Below are positions 19,470-29,522 of a stretch of DNA of 64,000 bases, one piece after another. The translations under genes were made by a program, and so were the position numbers. Below the pieces are notes generated by a model that saw only the letters and a list, made by a program, of their open reading frames with translations, was not told the origin of the DNA and searched no databases. Source of the stretch: CAWJAP01 sp963834365 (GTDB lineage Bacteria; Acidobacteriota; Vicinamibacteria; Vicinamibacterales; Vicinamibacteraceae); contig CAWIBS010000041.1 of assembly GCA_963834365.1 (NCBI GenBank), forward strand, positions 124,001-188,000, written 5' to 3'. Numbering within the stretch: the first letter of the stretch is position 1; each line of letters starts with the position of its first letter.

Positions 19470-21061
19470 TCAGAAGTTCATCTCGAGGTTGATGTGGAAC
19501 ACATTGCCCTTGGCGCCGACCGCGTAGGGATAGGCCGTGTATCCCACGGGTGATCTGTTCACGTACATCCACTCGGCGTTGAGGCGAATCCCGCGCTCCT
19601 TCATCACGTACCAGTTCTCTCCGCCTCGCACTTCCCACTGGTCGCCGTAGCGGCCGAACACCTGCGAGGCGCCGAAGTACAGCTGAAGAATCTTGGGAAC
19701 GGCCATCCCCGACGCCTGGATCTGATAGCCGTGGTCGTTGATGTCGGGGATGCCGCTCGTGTTGACGCCGGCGTAGTTGCTCAACCAGCGCCAGTAGTAC
19801 TCGCCCTCGAGAGACAGGCCCTGGTACTTGACTCCCGCATCGACGCTCGACATCCGGTAGTCCACTTCGTTGACGGTGATGCCAGGTCCGAACAGATCCG
19901 GGGTGAAGATGACGCTGCCGTCGGTCAGCCGGATCTGGCTGTTCTCGATGCCTTCGGTTCCCGGCTGGCTTTGCTTTTCCTCCCGGCTGGCGGTGTAGTG
20001 GACGCCGATCCGGGTCGCGACCTTCTGGTGATCGTCGTAGTCGCCGAACGTGTTCCACAGGCCGAACTCGCCGGTCGTCGGCAGCCATTGGACCGAGTAG
20101 GACTGCGTGTCGAACTTGTTGTCGAGCTGCGCCGCGCTCACGCCGAGCGTGCTCAGGTTGTTGGCGAACATCGCCATGTACTTGACCTTGGTATGGAACT
20201 CGCCCTTGAGCCAGACGCCGGAGGTGTACGATCCGCGGAAGAACTCGTCGGCAATCAGGCGGTCGTCCACGCCGAGCCAGTACGGGAACTGGCCTTCCGT
20301 GCTTCGCACGGCGGGCAGCGAGGTGATGCCGACACCCACGCTCACGAACCGGTTGAAGGTCCAGGACAGGTTGCCCGCGCCCACGACCTGCGCCGGATCG
20401 CCCTGCGATGCGTTCGACGACCAGACGTAGAGGTAGTAGCGCATCTTCGGCGTGAGGAACCACCCCGAGAACGGCGCGAAGAACTTCTGCAGCTGGACGT
20501 CCTGGCGCCGCTCAACGGTCTTCGTGTTGCCGAAGGCGTCGACGTAGGACTCGTCCAGGTTCCGCTGGTTCAGATACCGCCCGTAGCTGAAAAGCCGGAA
20601 ATAGATCTGGCCCTTCTCGCCGTCGAAGAGCAGGAACCCGACGTTGGGAATGTGCGAGAGGGGCCTGGGCTTCTTCGTCTCGCGGTTCCGCGGCGGGGCC
20701 GGTGCCGAACTCGGCGCTGCAGCCGTCCGACACCCAGACGCTGGTCTGGTCGTAGCCCCAGGTCCTTCCGAGCAGACACGGCGCGTCGCCCGTCGATCGC
20801 AGCAGCACGACGCCCGCCGACGTGTCCGCCGCGCACTGCGTCCGTTCACCCGGCTTCGATGCGCACGCACGACGACGGCAGTGACCTGGGTGGCGCCCGG
20901 GGCGTCGGCCGGGGGCGACGCAGTCTGGGCAGACGCTGACGGCAGACACCTTGCATCGAAACCGAGCCCGCCACGACAACCCACGCGAAGCCGGCGATGG
21001 TCCACGCCGGACGGCGGGCGGAAATGAGGCGATCCGCACGATCGCGGCAACGCGTCGACAT
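19470..21061 (-). CDS. outer-membrane porin with N-terminal DUF3011 domain, frameshifted N-terminus
   Basis: The C-terminal 380 residues form an uninterrupted beta-barrel (GQIYFRLFSYGRYLNQRNLD, RYYLYVWSSNASQGDP, IQASGMAVPKILQLYFGASQ) ending in NVFHINLEMNF with terminal Phe. The N-terminal region needs about three frame changes. It reads as a signal peptide (WTIAGFAWVVVAGSVSMQ), a linker (QTASPPADAPGATQVTAVV), then a DUF3011 module in a second frame with Cys pairs and WGYD-to-GCSAEF: ERTQCAADTSAGVVLLRS, APCLLGRTWGYDQTSVWVSD, GCSAEFGTG. DUF3011 is a lectin-like cysteine domain. A fusion with a porin would put it on the periplasmic or outer face. The start at about 21061 is a guess. First gene of the porin-amidohydrolase-glutaminase run. 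Confidence 0.72.
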
Positions 21062-21181
21062 CGGATGCCCCACACAGCACACTCGATGCCATGCTGGCGT
21101 GATGCGGTCAGGGGCCCGTCAGGTCGTTGAAAACCGCATCGGTTCATCCGGCACGCTCGAGCTTTGCCGTCGCCTGGGTGT

Positions 21182-21197
21182 CTCCGTCATTCCGGAG
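21182..21197. promoter_or_regulatory. palindromic activator-site candidate, copy 1 (CTCCGTCATTCCGGAG)
   Basis: Intergenic 16-bp inverted repeat, CTCCG-TC-ATTCCGGAG, identical outside the two variable bases to the copy at 51188. Its centre is about 125 bp upstream of the -12 element of the sigma-54-like promoter at 21301. That is the distance at which bacterial enhancer-binding proteins act. Presumed target: the DUF2254 gene. Confidence 0.6.
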
Positions 21198-21300
21198 GGC
21201 CTCCGGTCCGGCGGACGCGTGCAGCGACGGTTCCGTGCCGGCGTGCGCCAATCCTCCCGAGAAACGCCAGCCGGACGTCTCCGGCATGGCGGCGCCGGCC

Positions 21301-21316
21301 TGGCACGTGCGGTGCT
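21301..21316 (+). promoter_or_regulatory. sigma-54 (-24/-12) promoter candidate for the DUF2254 gene
   Basis: TGGCAC-GTGCG-GTGCT matches the RpoN consensus TGGCAC-N5-TTGCW at all six -24 bases and four of five -12 bases, with correct GG-N10-GC spacing. Transcription would start near 21327, about 19 bases before the ATG at 21346. Confidence 0.65.
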
Positions 21317-21345
21317 CCGTTGAGGTGGACGACAGGCGAACCACG

Positions 21346-22757
21346 ATGACCGACACCTTCGGCAAGAACCCGGATCCGGTTCGCAGCAGGCTGTTCATCC
21401 TCGCCCCCGCCGCTCGTCTCTGGCGCCGCGCCGAACGCTACGTCGGCGACCGGCTGGTGTGGAACAAGGTGTACCGCACCACGAGCTATCTCCGCTCGGC
21501 GCTCTGGATCATCCCGTTCCTCGCGATCGTGCTCGTCCTCGCGATTGCCCCCGCGCTTCGCTGGCTCGATGTCTGGCTCGGGTGGCGGCTGGCCGGACTG
21601 GGTGTCGCCGGCGCGCAGGCGCTGTACCAGACGGTGATCACGCTCACGCTGTCCTTCATCGTGTTCACGTTCGGCTCGCTGCTGGTCGCGATTCAGGTCG
21701 CCAGCGGCCAGTTGACGCCGCGGATCATCGCGACGACGCTGCTGCGGGACAACGTCGTCAGGTACAGCGTCGGGCTGTTCGTCTTCTCGCTCGTCTTCGC
21801 CGTCATGGCGCTCGACCGCCTGGAAAAGACCGTGCACGAGATGGTCACCTTCGTGACGGCGTTGCTGGGCATCACCTGCATGGCGATGTTCCTGTTCCTG
21901 ATCGACTACGCGGCGCGCCTGCTGCGCCCGGTCAGCATCCTCGCGCGCGTCGGCGACGAAGGGGTGGCGGTGATCAAGTCGGTCTATCCACATGCCGGCC
22001 GGTGATGCGCCCGATGTGGCCGCCAGGCCCTCAGCGCTGCCTGAAGCGCGGCGAATCGTTCAGCACACCGGTCGCTCCGAGATCGTGCTCGCCGTCGATC
22101 TGGACACGCTGGTGCGCGAGGCGAAGCGGGCCGGCGGGGTGGTCGAATTCGTGCCCCACGTCGGTGATTTCGTCGCCACCGAGGAGCCGCTGTTCGTCCT
22201 CTACGGCGGCGCCGCCGCGATCGACGACCGCCTCCTGCACACGACGGTCGCGTCCGGCTCCGAGCGGACGATGGAACAGGACCCGCTGTTCGCGTTCCGG
22301 ATCGTCGCCGACATCGCCCTGAAGGCGCTCTCACCCGCCATCAACGACCCGACGACAGCGGTGCTCGCCATCGACCAGCTCCATCGTCTGCTGCGGGTCG
22401 TGGGCAAGCGGCGGTTGCGCGGAGAGACGATCGAGGACGACAGGGGGGACGTGCCGGGTGATCTATCAGACGCCGAACTGGGAAGACTTCGTCCACGTCG
22501 CGTGCACCGAAATCCGCAGCTGCGGCGCCGGGAACGTGCAGGTCGCCCGCCGCCTGCGGGCGATGCTCGACAATCTCATCGCGTCGTTGCCGCCGCACCG
22601 CCGCCTGGCGCTCGCCGAAGAGTATCGACGACTGGAGCTCGCGCTCGAGCCCCTCTACGCCATCCCCGAGGACCTTGCGCTCGCCCGCATTCCGGATTCG
22701 CAAGGGCTCGGAGGATCGCCGGGAGGCAGAGGGTTGCGGTCGAGCGGGGGCGGTTGA
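21346..22757 (+). CDS. DUF2254 membrane protein, frameshifted
   Basis: Predicted inner-membrane protein of the DUF2254 family. Frame 1 (ATG 21346 to about 21990) carries four hydrophobic segments: SALWIIPFLAIVLVLAIAPA, ALYQTVITLTLSFIVFTFGS, YSVGLFVFSLVFAVMALDR and FVTALLGITCMAMFLFLIDY. Frame 2 continues with the conserved soluble part (LVREAKRAGGVVEFVPHVGD, DIALKALSPAINDPTTAVLA). Frame 3 ends it (MIYQTPNWEDFVHVACTEIR to LRSSGGG). The family has no established function; its conserved NDPTTA motif lies in the cytoplasmic domain. A strong sigma-54-type promoter and palindromic site upstream make it a candidate member of the regulon described in the findings. It converges on the response-regulator genes. 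Confidence 0.83.
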
Positions 22758-22768
22758 CACCCGCAAAG

Positions 22769-23179
22769 TCAGCCGGCCGCTGACTCGAAGGGCCGTCCGG
22801 CCCACGCTTCCTGCACCGCGAAGGGGAGATCGGAGGATAGCCGCGGCTTCACGACGTAGCCGATGGCACCGGCCGCCCTCGCGGCCAGGATGAACTCTTC
22901 CCCCTGGTGGACGGTGAGGAACACCAGGGCGGCCGTCGAACCCGCGGCTCGAAGACACTCCGCGACCTCGAGGCCGGTCATCCCCGGCATCGAAATGTCG
23001 AGCACGATGACGTCGGGCCGCAGGGCCCGGGCGGCGTCGAGCGCGCTGCGCCCGTCTCTCACACGTCCGACGATCTCGCAGCGAGGCGCCAGCGCCGTGG
23101 CGGCACGGATCAGCATCGCCTCGTTATCGTCGACCAGGAGGACGCGCGGCAGCTCAGACAATGTGATTCTTGACGGCAT
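22769..23179 (-). CDS. single-domain response regulator (CheY-like receiver)
   Basis: Receiver-only protein of 136 aa. The acidic pocket is VLLVDDNE (Asp17, Asp18) and the phosphoacceptor is Asp61 in VIVLDISMPGM. The switch Thr is in VFLTVHQ and the conserved Lys in GYVVKPRL. There is no output domain, so it would act by protein contact or as a phosphate sink. The start at 23179 overlaps the end of the upstream LuxR-type regulator by 26 bases, so they are translationally coupled. It is the last gene of the kinase-regulator-regulator operon. Confidence 0.9.
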   Translation of the reverse strand: MPSRITLSELPRVLLVDDNEAMLIRAATALAPRCEIVGRVRDGRSALDAARALRPDVIVLDISMPGMTGLEVAECLRAAGSTAALVFLTVHQGEEFILAARAAGAIGYVVKPRLSSDLPFAVQEAWAGRPFESAAG

Positions 23180-23780
23180 ACTGAATCAGCTCGGCCGTCG
23201 ACTTGACCTTGAGCTGTTCCATCATCCGGTATTTGTGGAAGGCGACTGTTCGCGGCGTGAGGTTCAGGAGGCTGGCCACCTCCTTCATCGAATGCCCCTC
23301 GGCGAGCAACTGCAGCACTTCCCGCTGACGGGACGTCAGTTCGTGGCCCGGCTTGCGCTCGGCGTCCAGCAGCGATCCAACCAGCCCCTCGGTCATCAGC
23401 GGCGTCACATACGACAGCCCTCGCATGACTTCGCGGATCGCCGTCATCAGCTCGGAGGCCGCGGAACGCTTCAGCAGATAGGCGGACGCACCCGATCGGA
23501 ACGCCTCGGCCGCCAGTTCGGCGTCCTCGTTCATGGTCAGGAACACCAGCTTGACGTTCGGTAGCTTCTGTTTGACTTGACGGGCTGCCTCGAGGCCGTT
23601 CAGGAGCGGCATCGAGATGTCGAGGACGATCACGTCGGGCTTGAGCTGCTCGGCAGCCGCCACCAGGGCCCGCCCGTCGGATGCCTGGCCGACGATGTCG
23701 CATTCCCCGGCGAGCAACTTCTCGAACGCGCCGAGCAGGAGCGTGTGATCGTCTGCGAGCAGGACTCGGGGGCGGCCCAT
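23154..23780 (-). CDS. NarL/LuxR-type response regulator
   Basis: Two-domain regulator of 208 aa from the ATG at 23780 (MGRPRVLLADDH). The receiver has Asp10/Asp11 and phosphoacceptor Asp54 (VIVLDISMPLL), Thr in VFLTMNED and Lys in AYLLKRSA. The C-terminal LuxR helix-turn-helix is ELTSRQREVLQLLAEGHSM followed by EVASLLNLTPRTVAFHKYR. A longer in-frame start at 23858 adds unconserved residues and is less likely. It lies about 100 bp after the kinase gene, and the HisKA_3 type of that kinase is the usual partner of NarL-type regulators. Targets unknown. Confidence 0.92.
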   Translation of the reverse strand: MGRPRVLLADDHTLLLGAFEKLLAGECDIVGQASDGRALVAAAEQLKPDVIVLDISMPLLNGLEAARQVKQKLPNVKLVFLTMNEDAELAAEAFRSGASAYLLKRSAASELMTAIREVMRGLSYVTPLMTEGLVGSLLDAERKPGHELTSRQREVLQLLAEGHSMKEVASLLNLTPRTVAFHKYRMMEQLKVKSTAELIQYAVKNHIV

Positions 23781-23882
23781 CACGTGCGCGCTGTCCCCTC
23801 TTCCGAGGCGGGCGCCTGCGTGTTCCTCTTCGCACGCCAGAGTCTGCACGACGCCCACGATACGGGCCCGCCGATTCCCCGG

Positions 23883-25778
23883 CTATGCGGAATCGGCACG
23901 CGCCGCTCGTGTCTCGTGGTGTAGGGTTTCAAGTCGTCCGGGCGGTTCGCCGCGTCCGACCGCCGGGGCTCCCGACCCGCCGGCACCGTGGAGGGGCGCC
24001 CTCACGTCCAGCCGGGTTCCGCTGCCCGGCGTGGAGCGAATCCCGAACCTGCCTCCGATCGCCTCCAGGCGTTCGCTCATGCTGATCAGGCCGAGCCCGT
24101 TGCCCCACGCCGCGTTGACGTCGAACCCCACCCCATCGTCGGCGATCGTCAGCGCCAGCCCGTCGGAGTCGCCCTGCAAATGCACCGACACGTGAGCGGC
24201 CTTGCTGTACTTGAGGGCATTCTGCAGCGCTTCCTGAGCGACCCGGAACAGACACAGCGTCAGGTCGGGCGGAAGCGCCGACGGAACCGAGTCGTGCGTG
24301 AAGGTGACGGCGATGTCGGACCGCGGCAGCTCGTGTTGAAGACCGCGCAGGGCCGACACCAGGCCAATCAGCCGAAGCTTGGCCGGATGCAGACGATGCG
24401 ACAGATCGTGCACGCTCTTCGCAATGCCGTGCGCGCGGTTCAAGACCTCGGGCAGCCCGTTGGCCTGGCCATCCGTCAACATTTCGAGATCGATTTCCAG
24501 GAGCGCCACCTGCTGGCTGACGTCGTCGTGCAACTCGCGCGCAATGCGCGCGCGCTCGGTGTCCTGCGCACTCAGCAGCCGCGCTCCGAGATCGCGGACG
24601 CGCTCGTAACTCGATTGCAGCTCCGCCTGACTTGCACGCACGTTCTCCTCGGCGTACCGACGTCTCGATCGCTGAACGAGCAGCCCCGCAATCAGCGCCG
24701 TTTGCACGAGCAGGATCGCCGCGGCGCCGAGAATGTAGGCTCTGTAGCGCTCCCAGACCGAGAACTCCCGGAACCTGACGAGCGTGCCGGCGGGGACGCG
24801 CGCCTCGCTGATGCCCCAGCGCCGGAGCTGCCGCCAGTCGACCTGACTGACATTCAAATTGGGCGACGAGGTCGGGATGCTGTCGGCTGGCTCTCCGCGA
24901 AGCACCCGCACGCCCAGCGCGCCGACGGCTTTCATCATGGCCTGCCGGTCGAGAAGGCTGCCACCCACGATGCCACGATTCATCACCGCATCCGACCAGG
25001 TATACGTCGGCGCACGGGCGGCTGACGCGACGCGTTCCGAGTAGTCCAAGGGGCTGAAGGCCTGGCCGGCCCCATCCTGATAGACCACCAGGTAGTAGAC
25101 GATCGAATGTTCGGGCAGTTTCTTCAGGCGCGCCTCGAGATCCGTCGTGCTCAGACCCGACAGGTAGGTGATCGTGAGGCGAGGTTCGAACCGCTGCAAC
25201 TGCGTCCGCGTCAGGCGCTCGTACGTCTTGTCGGGAGCGCCAGCGCCGCTGACGACGAAGACGTGCTGGATCTCGGGCTGCAGCGCGACGGCCAGCGAAA
25301 GCGTGCTCGCCAGGTCCAGTTCGGTGACCACTCCCGTCGAGTTCGCGGGGCGCTGAGCCAGCGGAAACAGCGCGAGAAACACGATCGGCGTATCGGGAAA
25401 CAGCTCGTTCCGGTGCTTGTCGACGAAGTCGACGGCGGCAGCCTGTCCATCGCGATGACGACGTCGAGCCGCTGCCCTTGGTATTTCAGGCGCAGGAAGT
25501 CGCTGAAGGCCGCTGGATATCCGGGATCGGGGAACCTCCCCTGGTCGATGTATTCGGCATAGTAGATCCAGGTCCTGCTGCAGCCCCTGTTCGAGCACTC
25601 GCGGCAGTTCACGGTCACCCGCGACGGCCATCGGCGCATCTTGACTCGTGGAGTACAGGACGAGCACGCGTTTCGTGCTGGCCGCGGCCCATCCGGCCCC
25701 GAGAGGACAGAGAGCGCAACAGGTCGCCGCGATCAACAGCCAGCGGCCGATCGGAAGCTGCGTGAGCGCGTCCTGCAT
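23883..25778 (-). CDS. HisKA_3 sensor histidine kinase with substrate-binding-protein-like sensor domain
   Basis: Membrane sensor kinase of 631 aa. Signal or first membrane helix (LLIAATCCALCPLGAGWAAA), then an extracytoplasmic domain of ABC substrate-binding type (KRVLVLYSTSQDAPM, DTPIVFLALFPLAQ, FVVSGAGAPDKTYERL). One membrane helix follows at about 347-369, a short coiled coil, the HisKA_3 dimerisation box RIARELHDDVSQQ with phospho-acceptor His417, and a HATPase (LTIADDGVGFD, NGLGLISMSERLEAIGG). Residues 71-112 look out of frame. The neighbouring frame reads YYAEYIDQGRFPDPGYPAAF and LRLKYQGQRLDVVIAMDR, so two compensating indels near 25570 and 25440 are likely. Signal unknown; drives the two regulators downstream. 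Confidence 0.88.
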   Translation of the reverse strand: MQDALTQLPIGRWLLIAATCCALCPLGAGWAAASTKRVLVLYSTSQDAPMAVAGDRELPRVLEQGLQQDLDLLCRIHRPGEVPRSRISSGLQRLPAPEIPRAAARRRHRDGQAAAVDFVDKHRNELFPDTPIVFLALFPLAQRPANSTGVVTELDLASTLSLAVALQPEIQHVFVVSGAGAPDKTYERLTRTQLQRFEPRLTITYLSGLSTTDLEARLKKLPEHSIVYYLVVYQDGAGQAFSPLDYSERVASAARAPTYTWSDAVMNRGIVGGSLLDRQAMMKAVGALGVRVLRGEPADSIPTSSPNLNVSQVDWRQLRRWGISEARVPAGTLVRFREFSVWERYRAYILGAAAILLVQTALIAGLLVQRSRRRYAEENVRASQAELQSSYERVRDLGARLLSAQDTERARIARELHDDVSQQVALLEIDLEMLTDGQANGLPEVLNRAHGIAKSVHDLSHRLHPAKLRLIGLVSALRGLQHELPRSDIAVTFTHDSVPSALPPDLTLCLFRVAQEALQNALKYSKAAHVSVHLQGDSDGLALTIADDGVGFDVNAAWGNGLGLISMSERLEAIGGRFGIRSTPGSGTRLDVRAPLHGAGGSGAPAVGRGEPPGRLETLHHETRAARADSA

Positions 25779-25830
25779 ACCAGGATCCGTTCACGACTCG
25801 ATCGCCGCTGCCGGGGGGTGCATCCGTGGC

Positions 25831-28800
25831 TCAGAAGTCGATCTCGGCGGTGAGCTTGAAGAACCGCGGCGTCAGGATCGTCAACGGCTGCAGCCACGGC
25901 CCGCCGGGGACGAACGTGTTGTTGTAGGTCAGCACGGCACTCGAGTTCAGCACGTTGTAGAGATCGAGCGCGATCAGCGTTCGTGAGCGGCCGTGCCTCA
26001 GGGTCTTGGCCACTCGAAGGTCGAGCTGATTGATGCGATCGCCGTACATCGTGCCGGGCGCCACCAGGTTCACCGTCACGTTGGCCGCGTTACCCGAGAG
26101 AGTCCTTCCGAGCGACGCCGCCGCCACCGGGCTCGGCACGGCGTAGTTGGCGGCCAGCATCGCCCCCGGCTTGCTCTGAAACGTCGCCGACAGGTGGATG
26201 TCGAACCTGCGGCAGGGTGTACGAAGAGAGCGCCCTGAACTGCGTCAGGATGCCGAATGCGACATGGCAGTACGGGCTCGCCGGCGTCACGGCCGACGCA
26301 GCCAGGCCGGCGCCGAACGCGCTCGTCCCCGTCGTCGTCGTCGCGAGCTCCGGCAGGCGCGCGCGAACGTCGCAGTTGTCGGCGACGGTCTGGCCGGTGC
26401 TCGTGCCGCCGACGAGGGCGACGTCGTTGCCCAGTCGAACGTTGACGGTCACGTCGACGCCGTTGAAGTACTGGGACCAGCTGCCATACCCGGTCGAATC
26501 GGTGACGAGGTTGTCGACCTGTCCGGCCTTCTCGGGGACGACGTCGTAGAGGCCCGACACGACGTAGCCGCCCCCTCCCGGCAATCGCGGATCCAAGGGG
26601 GCGACGATGCTGAACGGCGTCAGATCGGACGGCTGGAGCGACAGGTTGTCGACAACGAAAAAGCCGTCGAAACCAGCGCCGGCTGTAGGTCACGCTCACC
26701 GAAGACCGCCGCCCAATCTGCTGCTGAATCGACACGCCGAGATTCCAGTCCGACGGACGGACGCCCCAGCCGTCGAGGATGGCCGGGTCGAAGTTGTTGG
26801 TCAGGACGTTCGTGCCGAAGCTGCGTATTCGACATCACGCCGCAGAGATCGCCGCCGCTGTGCCGAAGATCCTGCGCCGCCGGGTTCGACAGATCGCAAT
26901 CGGGCACGAAATTCCGGTTCGCGTCGGTCCAGGCCCGCGTCACGCCCGCCGTGCCGAACGCCTGTGTCGTCTGCGGCATCCGCAGCGTGGGATTGGTGTT
27001 GGCGTAGTTGCCGTTCACGCCGGCGCCCTCGAGGTATTTGCCGAGGCTCACTCTGAGCGCCGTCTTGCCGGTCCCGAACAGGTCGTACGCCAGGCCCATC
27101 CTCGGCGTGACGTCCTTGTAGCTGTCGACGCCACGCGTCTCCGGAATGACTGATCGGCGTCGGCAGGAATCTCGACGGCCCTTCCTGCTGCGCGGGGAAC
27201 CAGCTCCGGGCCCGATCGAACCGCACGGCGCCCTGCAGCGTCAGGCGACGAGCGTCCACTGCTCCTGAACGTAGAGAGCGTCCCAGGCGACGCGCGCGTC
27301 GTTCACCCACGGCGAAATCGACTGGGTCAGCTGATTGGGCACGCCGTTGTTGAAGCGGTACGTCAGGTTCTGGTTGTTGGTGAACCAGGTCCGATCGTCG
27401 GTCATCAGCGTGTGCTGATACCCGACCTTCAGGCTGTGCGTGCCGGTGACGTACGAGACCGACCCTTTCCACAGGTACGAGCCGGTGTGGGCCACGCTGA
27501 AGTCCTGCGATCGGTACACCAACCCCGGGAATGTTGCCGTTCGCCTCGCAGCCGCTGGCGCATTGTTCGGCGACGCGAATCAGATCGCGCGTCGGGTTCG
27601 GTTCGCGCTCGAAGTTGCCGACGCCAAAGAACGTGCCGCCAAAGCCCGCTTCGAGCAGCAGCCGGTTCGTGGCGGTGACGACCACGTCACCTGCGTCAGA
27701 TGGAGGGGACGGCCGAGGACGCCTACCGCTTCGGGCGACACGCGTGCGGGCTCGGGCACGCCGGGGGTGGCGCCGCTGCAGGTCCGGCACATCGCCTGTG
27801 CGTCCCAGAAGCCGCTCGACCCGGTTGCGCGGCGTCATCTGCCACGTGACCCGTCCGCTGGCATTCTCGAACGTCCGGTCGGAGTACTGCGATGCGGTCG
27901 AAGTCCGGCGAATACAGCCACTTGGAGGGATCGCCGGCGTTCAGGTTGTAGTAGACGTTCGGGCTGTCCCTGGTGCTGCCGCCGGTGTGCGCGTTGACGA
28001 AGTACCACGCGCGATCCGTTCGGATCGGCCCGCCGAACGTGCCGGAGACATCGTAGACCCCCGTGAGCGGAGTCGCGGCGCTCGACGCCCTGATCCTTCA
28101 AGCGCCTGCGTCAGGTTGTCGGATTGCAGCCGTCGGCCGGTGCCGCTGGCGAACACCGACCCGTGCATCGTGTTGCCGCCCGAGCTTCGGCACGATGTTC
28201 ATCACGAGTCCGGCGGTCTCGACTTCGCCCAGCGCGCCCGCCGTCATGAACGTGACTTCCTGCGCCTGGCCGATGTCCACGACGTAGCTGGTCGCCGAAT
28301 TGCCGACCGGCGGACTCCCGACATTCAATCCGTCGAGAAGGAGGCGCCCCTCGTTCTGCCGGCCGCCGTGCATCGGGAACGACGTGGTCGCCGTGACCGG
28401 TGACCGTATCGTTGAAGTTGGTGAGGACGCCCGGCACGAGCGCCAGCAATGCGTTGTAGCTCCGAACCGTGGGAATCGACCTGACGACCTCGCCGCTGAG
28501 CGTCACCTCCTGCCTCGCGCTGTGCACGTCGACCACGGAAGGCTCACCGATGACGGTCACCGTGTCTGTCAGGCGCCCCGTCGCCAGCGTCCGTGTCGAC
28601 GGTGGCGGTGAACGTCCCCGTCAGCTCGACGCCTTCGCGCTGGGACGGACCCCAGCCCGCGAGCGTGAACCGGACCGCATAGACGCCCGGTCGCAAATCC
28701 TCGATGCGGTACCGCCCGTTGCCATCGGTCATGGCGGACCGGGTCTTTTCGATGAGCGCAGCGCTGCTCGCTTCCACGAGGACCCCGCGGAGAGGAGCGC

Positions 28801-28897
28801 CGGATTCGTCCTTGACGGAGCCGGCAATCGCCGCCTGGGCGAACGCCACCGCGGGCATAGCGCCCCAGACCAAGAACCCGACTAGGAACAGCTTCAT
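25831..28897 (-). CDS. TonB-dependent receptor (Oar-like), heavily frameshifted
   Basis: Outer-membrane receptor of about 1,000 aa. The start at 28897 gives a signal peptide (KLFLVGFLVWGAMPAVAFAQ) and a carboxypeptidase-regulatory domain (GSVKDESGAPLRGVLVEASS, YRIEDLRPGVYAVRFTLAGW). The plug follows in two other frames (VVRSIPTVRSYNALLALVPG, RLLLDGLNVGSPPVGN, TAGALGEVETAGLVMNIVPK). Barrel pieces are scattered over three frames (SVSYVTGTHSLKVGYQHTLM, DLFGTGKTALRVSLGKYLEG). The end is in one frame: INQLDLRVAKTLRHGRSRTL, ALDLYNVLNSSAVLTYNN and FFKLTAEIDF with terminal Phe. Many frame breaks are needed, so it could be a true pseudogene, but both ends and all landmarks are present. Ligand unknown. 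Confidence 0.75.
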
Positions 28898-28964
28898 CCC
28901 GTCTCATGTGCGCCGACCCGGCGCGAGGCACTGACCGGCGCCGGCCAATAATCTCGAATCCTCC

Positions 28965-28993
28965 CGGGCTGGTAAAGGTCGGGCTGGTAAAGG
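28965..28993. repeat. two tandem 14-bp direct repeats upstream of divergent genes
   Basis: CGGGCTGGTAAAGG occurs twice with 15-bp spacing (28965 and 28980) in the 175-bp gap between the TonB-dependent receptor (minus) and the AraC-like gene (plus). Direct repeats of this size near an AraC-type gene could be an operator. Only the repetition is seen. Confidence 0.4.
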
Positions 28994-29072
28994 AGACGCC
29001 GCCCTCCTGTCACTTTTTACGGGTGACCCTGTCAGATCGGCCAGTTCTAATGCGGTCGGCCCGGAGGTACCG

Positions 29073-29522
29073 TTGCCGGCCATGGAAGGCGCTTCTCGCC
29101 GCCGGCGGCACCACCAGGACGCGATCGCGTCGCGGCAGGAAGTGGTCGAGCACGCCGAAGCCTACTTCCGCGCGCACATGGGTAGCCCGGTACCTCTTGC
29201 CAGCCTGAGTCGCACACTCGGGCTCAGCGAGCGCGGCCTCCGCAACGCGTTCTACCTCGTCCGTGGCATGGCGCCCAAACGGTGGCTGCTCGCCGAGCGC
29301 CTCGAGGGCGTCCGGCGTGCCCTCATGGATGCGCGGACCGGGCCGACCACGGTCACCGACGTCGCCACCGACTATGGGTTCTACGAGCTGGGACGGTTCG
29401 CCGCCGCCTACCGGGAGGCGTTCGGAGAGACGCCGTCTGAAACGCTGCGCGGCACACGACGCGAACCGGTCCCTCGACAACCATCGAACACGAAAGGGCA
29501 CGCTGATGCTTGCACGAGGTAA
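29073..29522 (+). CDS. AraC-type helix-turn-helix protein (DNA-binding domain only)
   Basis: Small regulator of 149 aa that is nearly all AraC-type double helix-turn-helix: VPLASLSRTLGLSERGLRNA and TTVTDVATDYGFYELGRFAA, then YREAFGETPSETLRG. There is no ligand-binding domain. The TTG at 29073 is favoured over the ATG at 29082 because GGAGG ends six bases before it. The gene overlaps the likely start of the sigma-54 activator downstream by 17 bases (ATG 29506), so the two are probably coupled. Such small AraC proteins often act beside another regulator; the target is unknown. Confidence 0.8.
   Translation: MPAMEGASRRRRHHQDAIASRQEVVEHAEAYFRAHMGSPVPLASLSRTLGLSERGLRNAFYLVRGMAPKRWLLAERLEGVRRALMDARTGPTTVTDVATDYGFYELGRFAAAYREAFGETPSETLRGTRREPVPRQPSNTKGHADACTR

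Noticed and set aside
27121..27150. CTCCGGAATGACTG as a sixth regulatory palindrome
   Set aside because: Only one half matches and it lies inside the coding region of the TonB-dependent receptor with no -24/-12 sequence at the expected distance.
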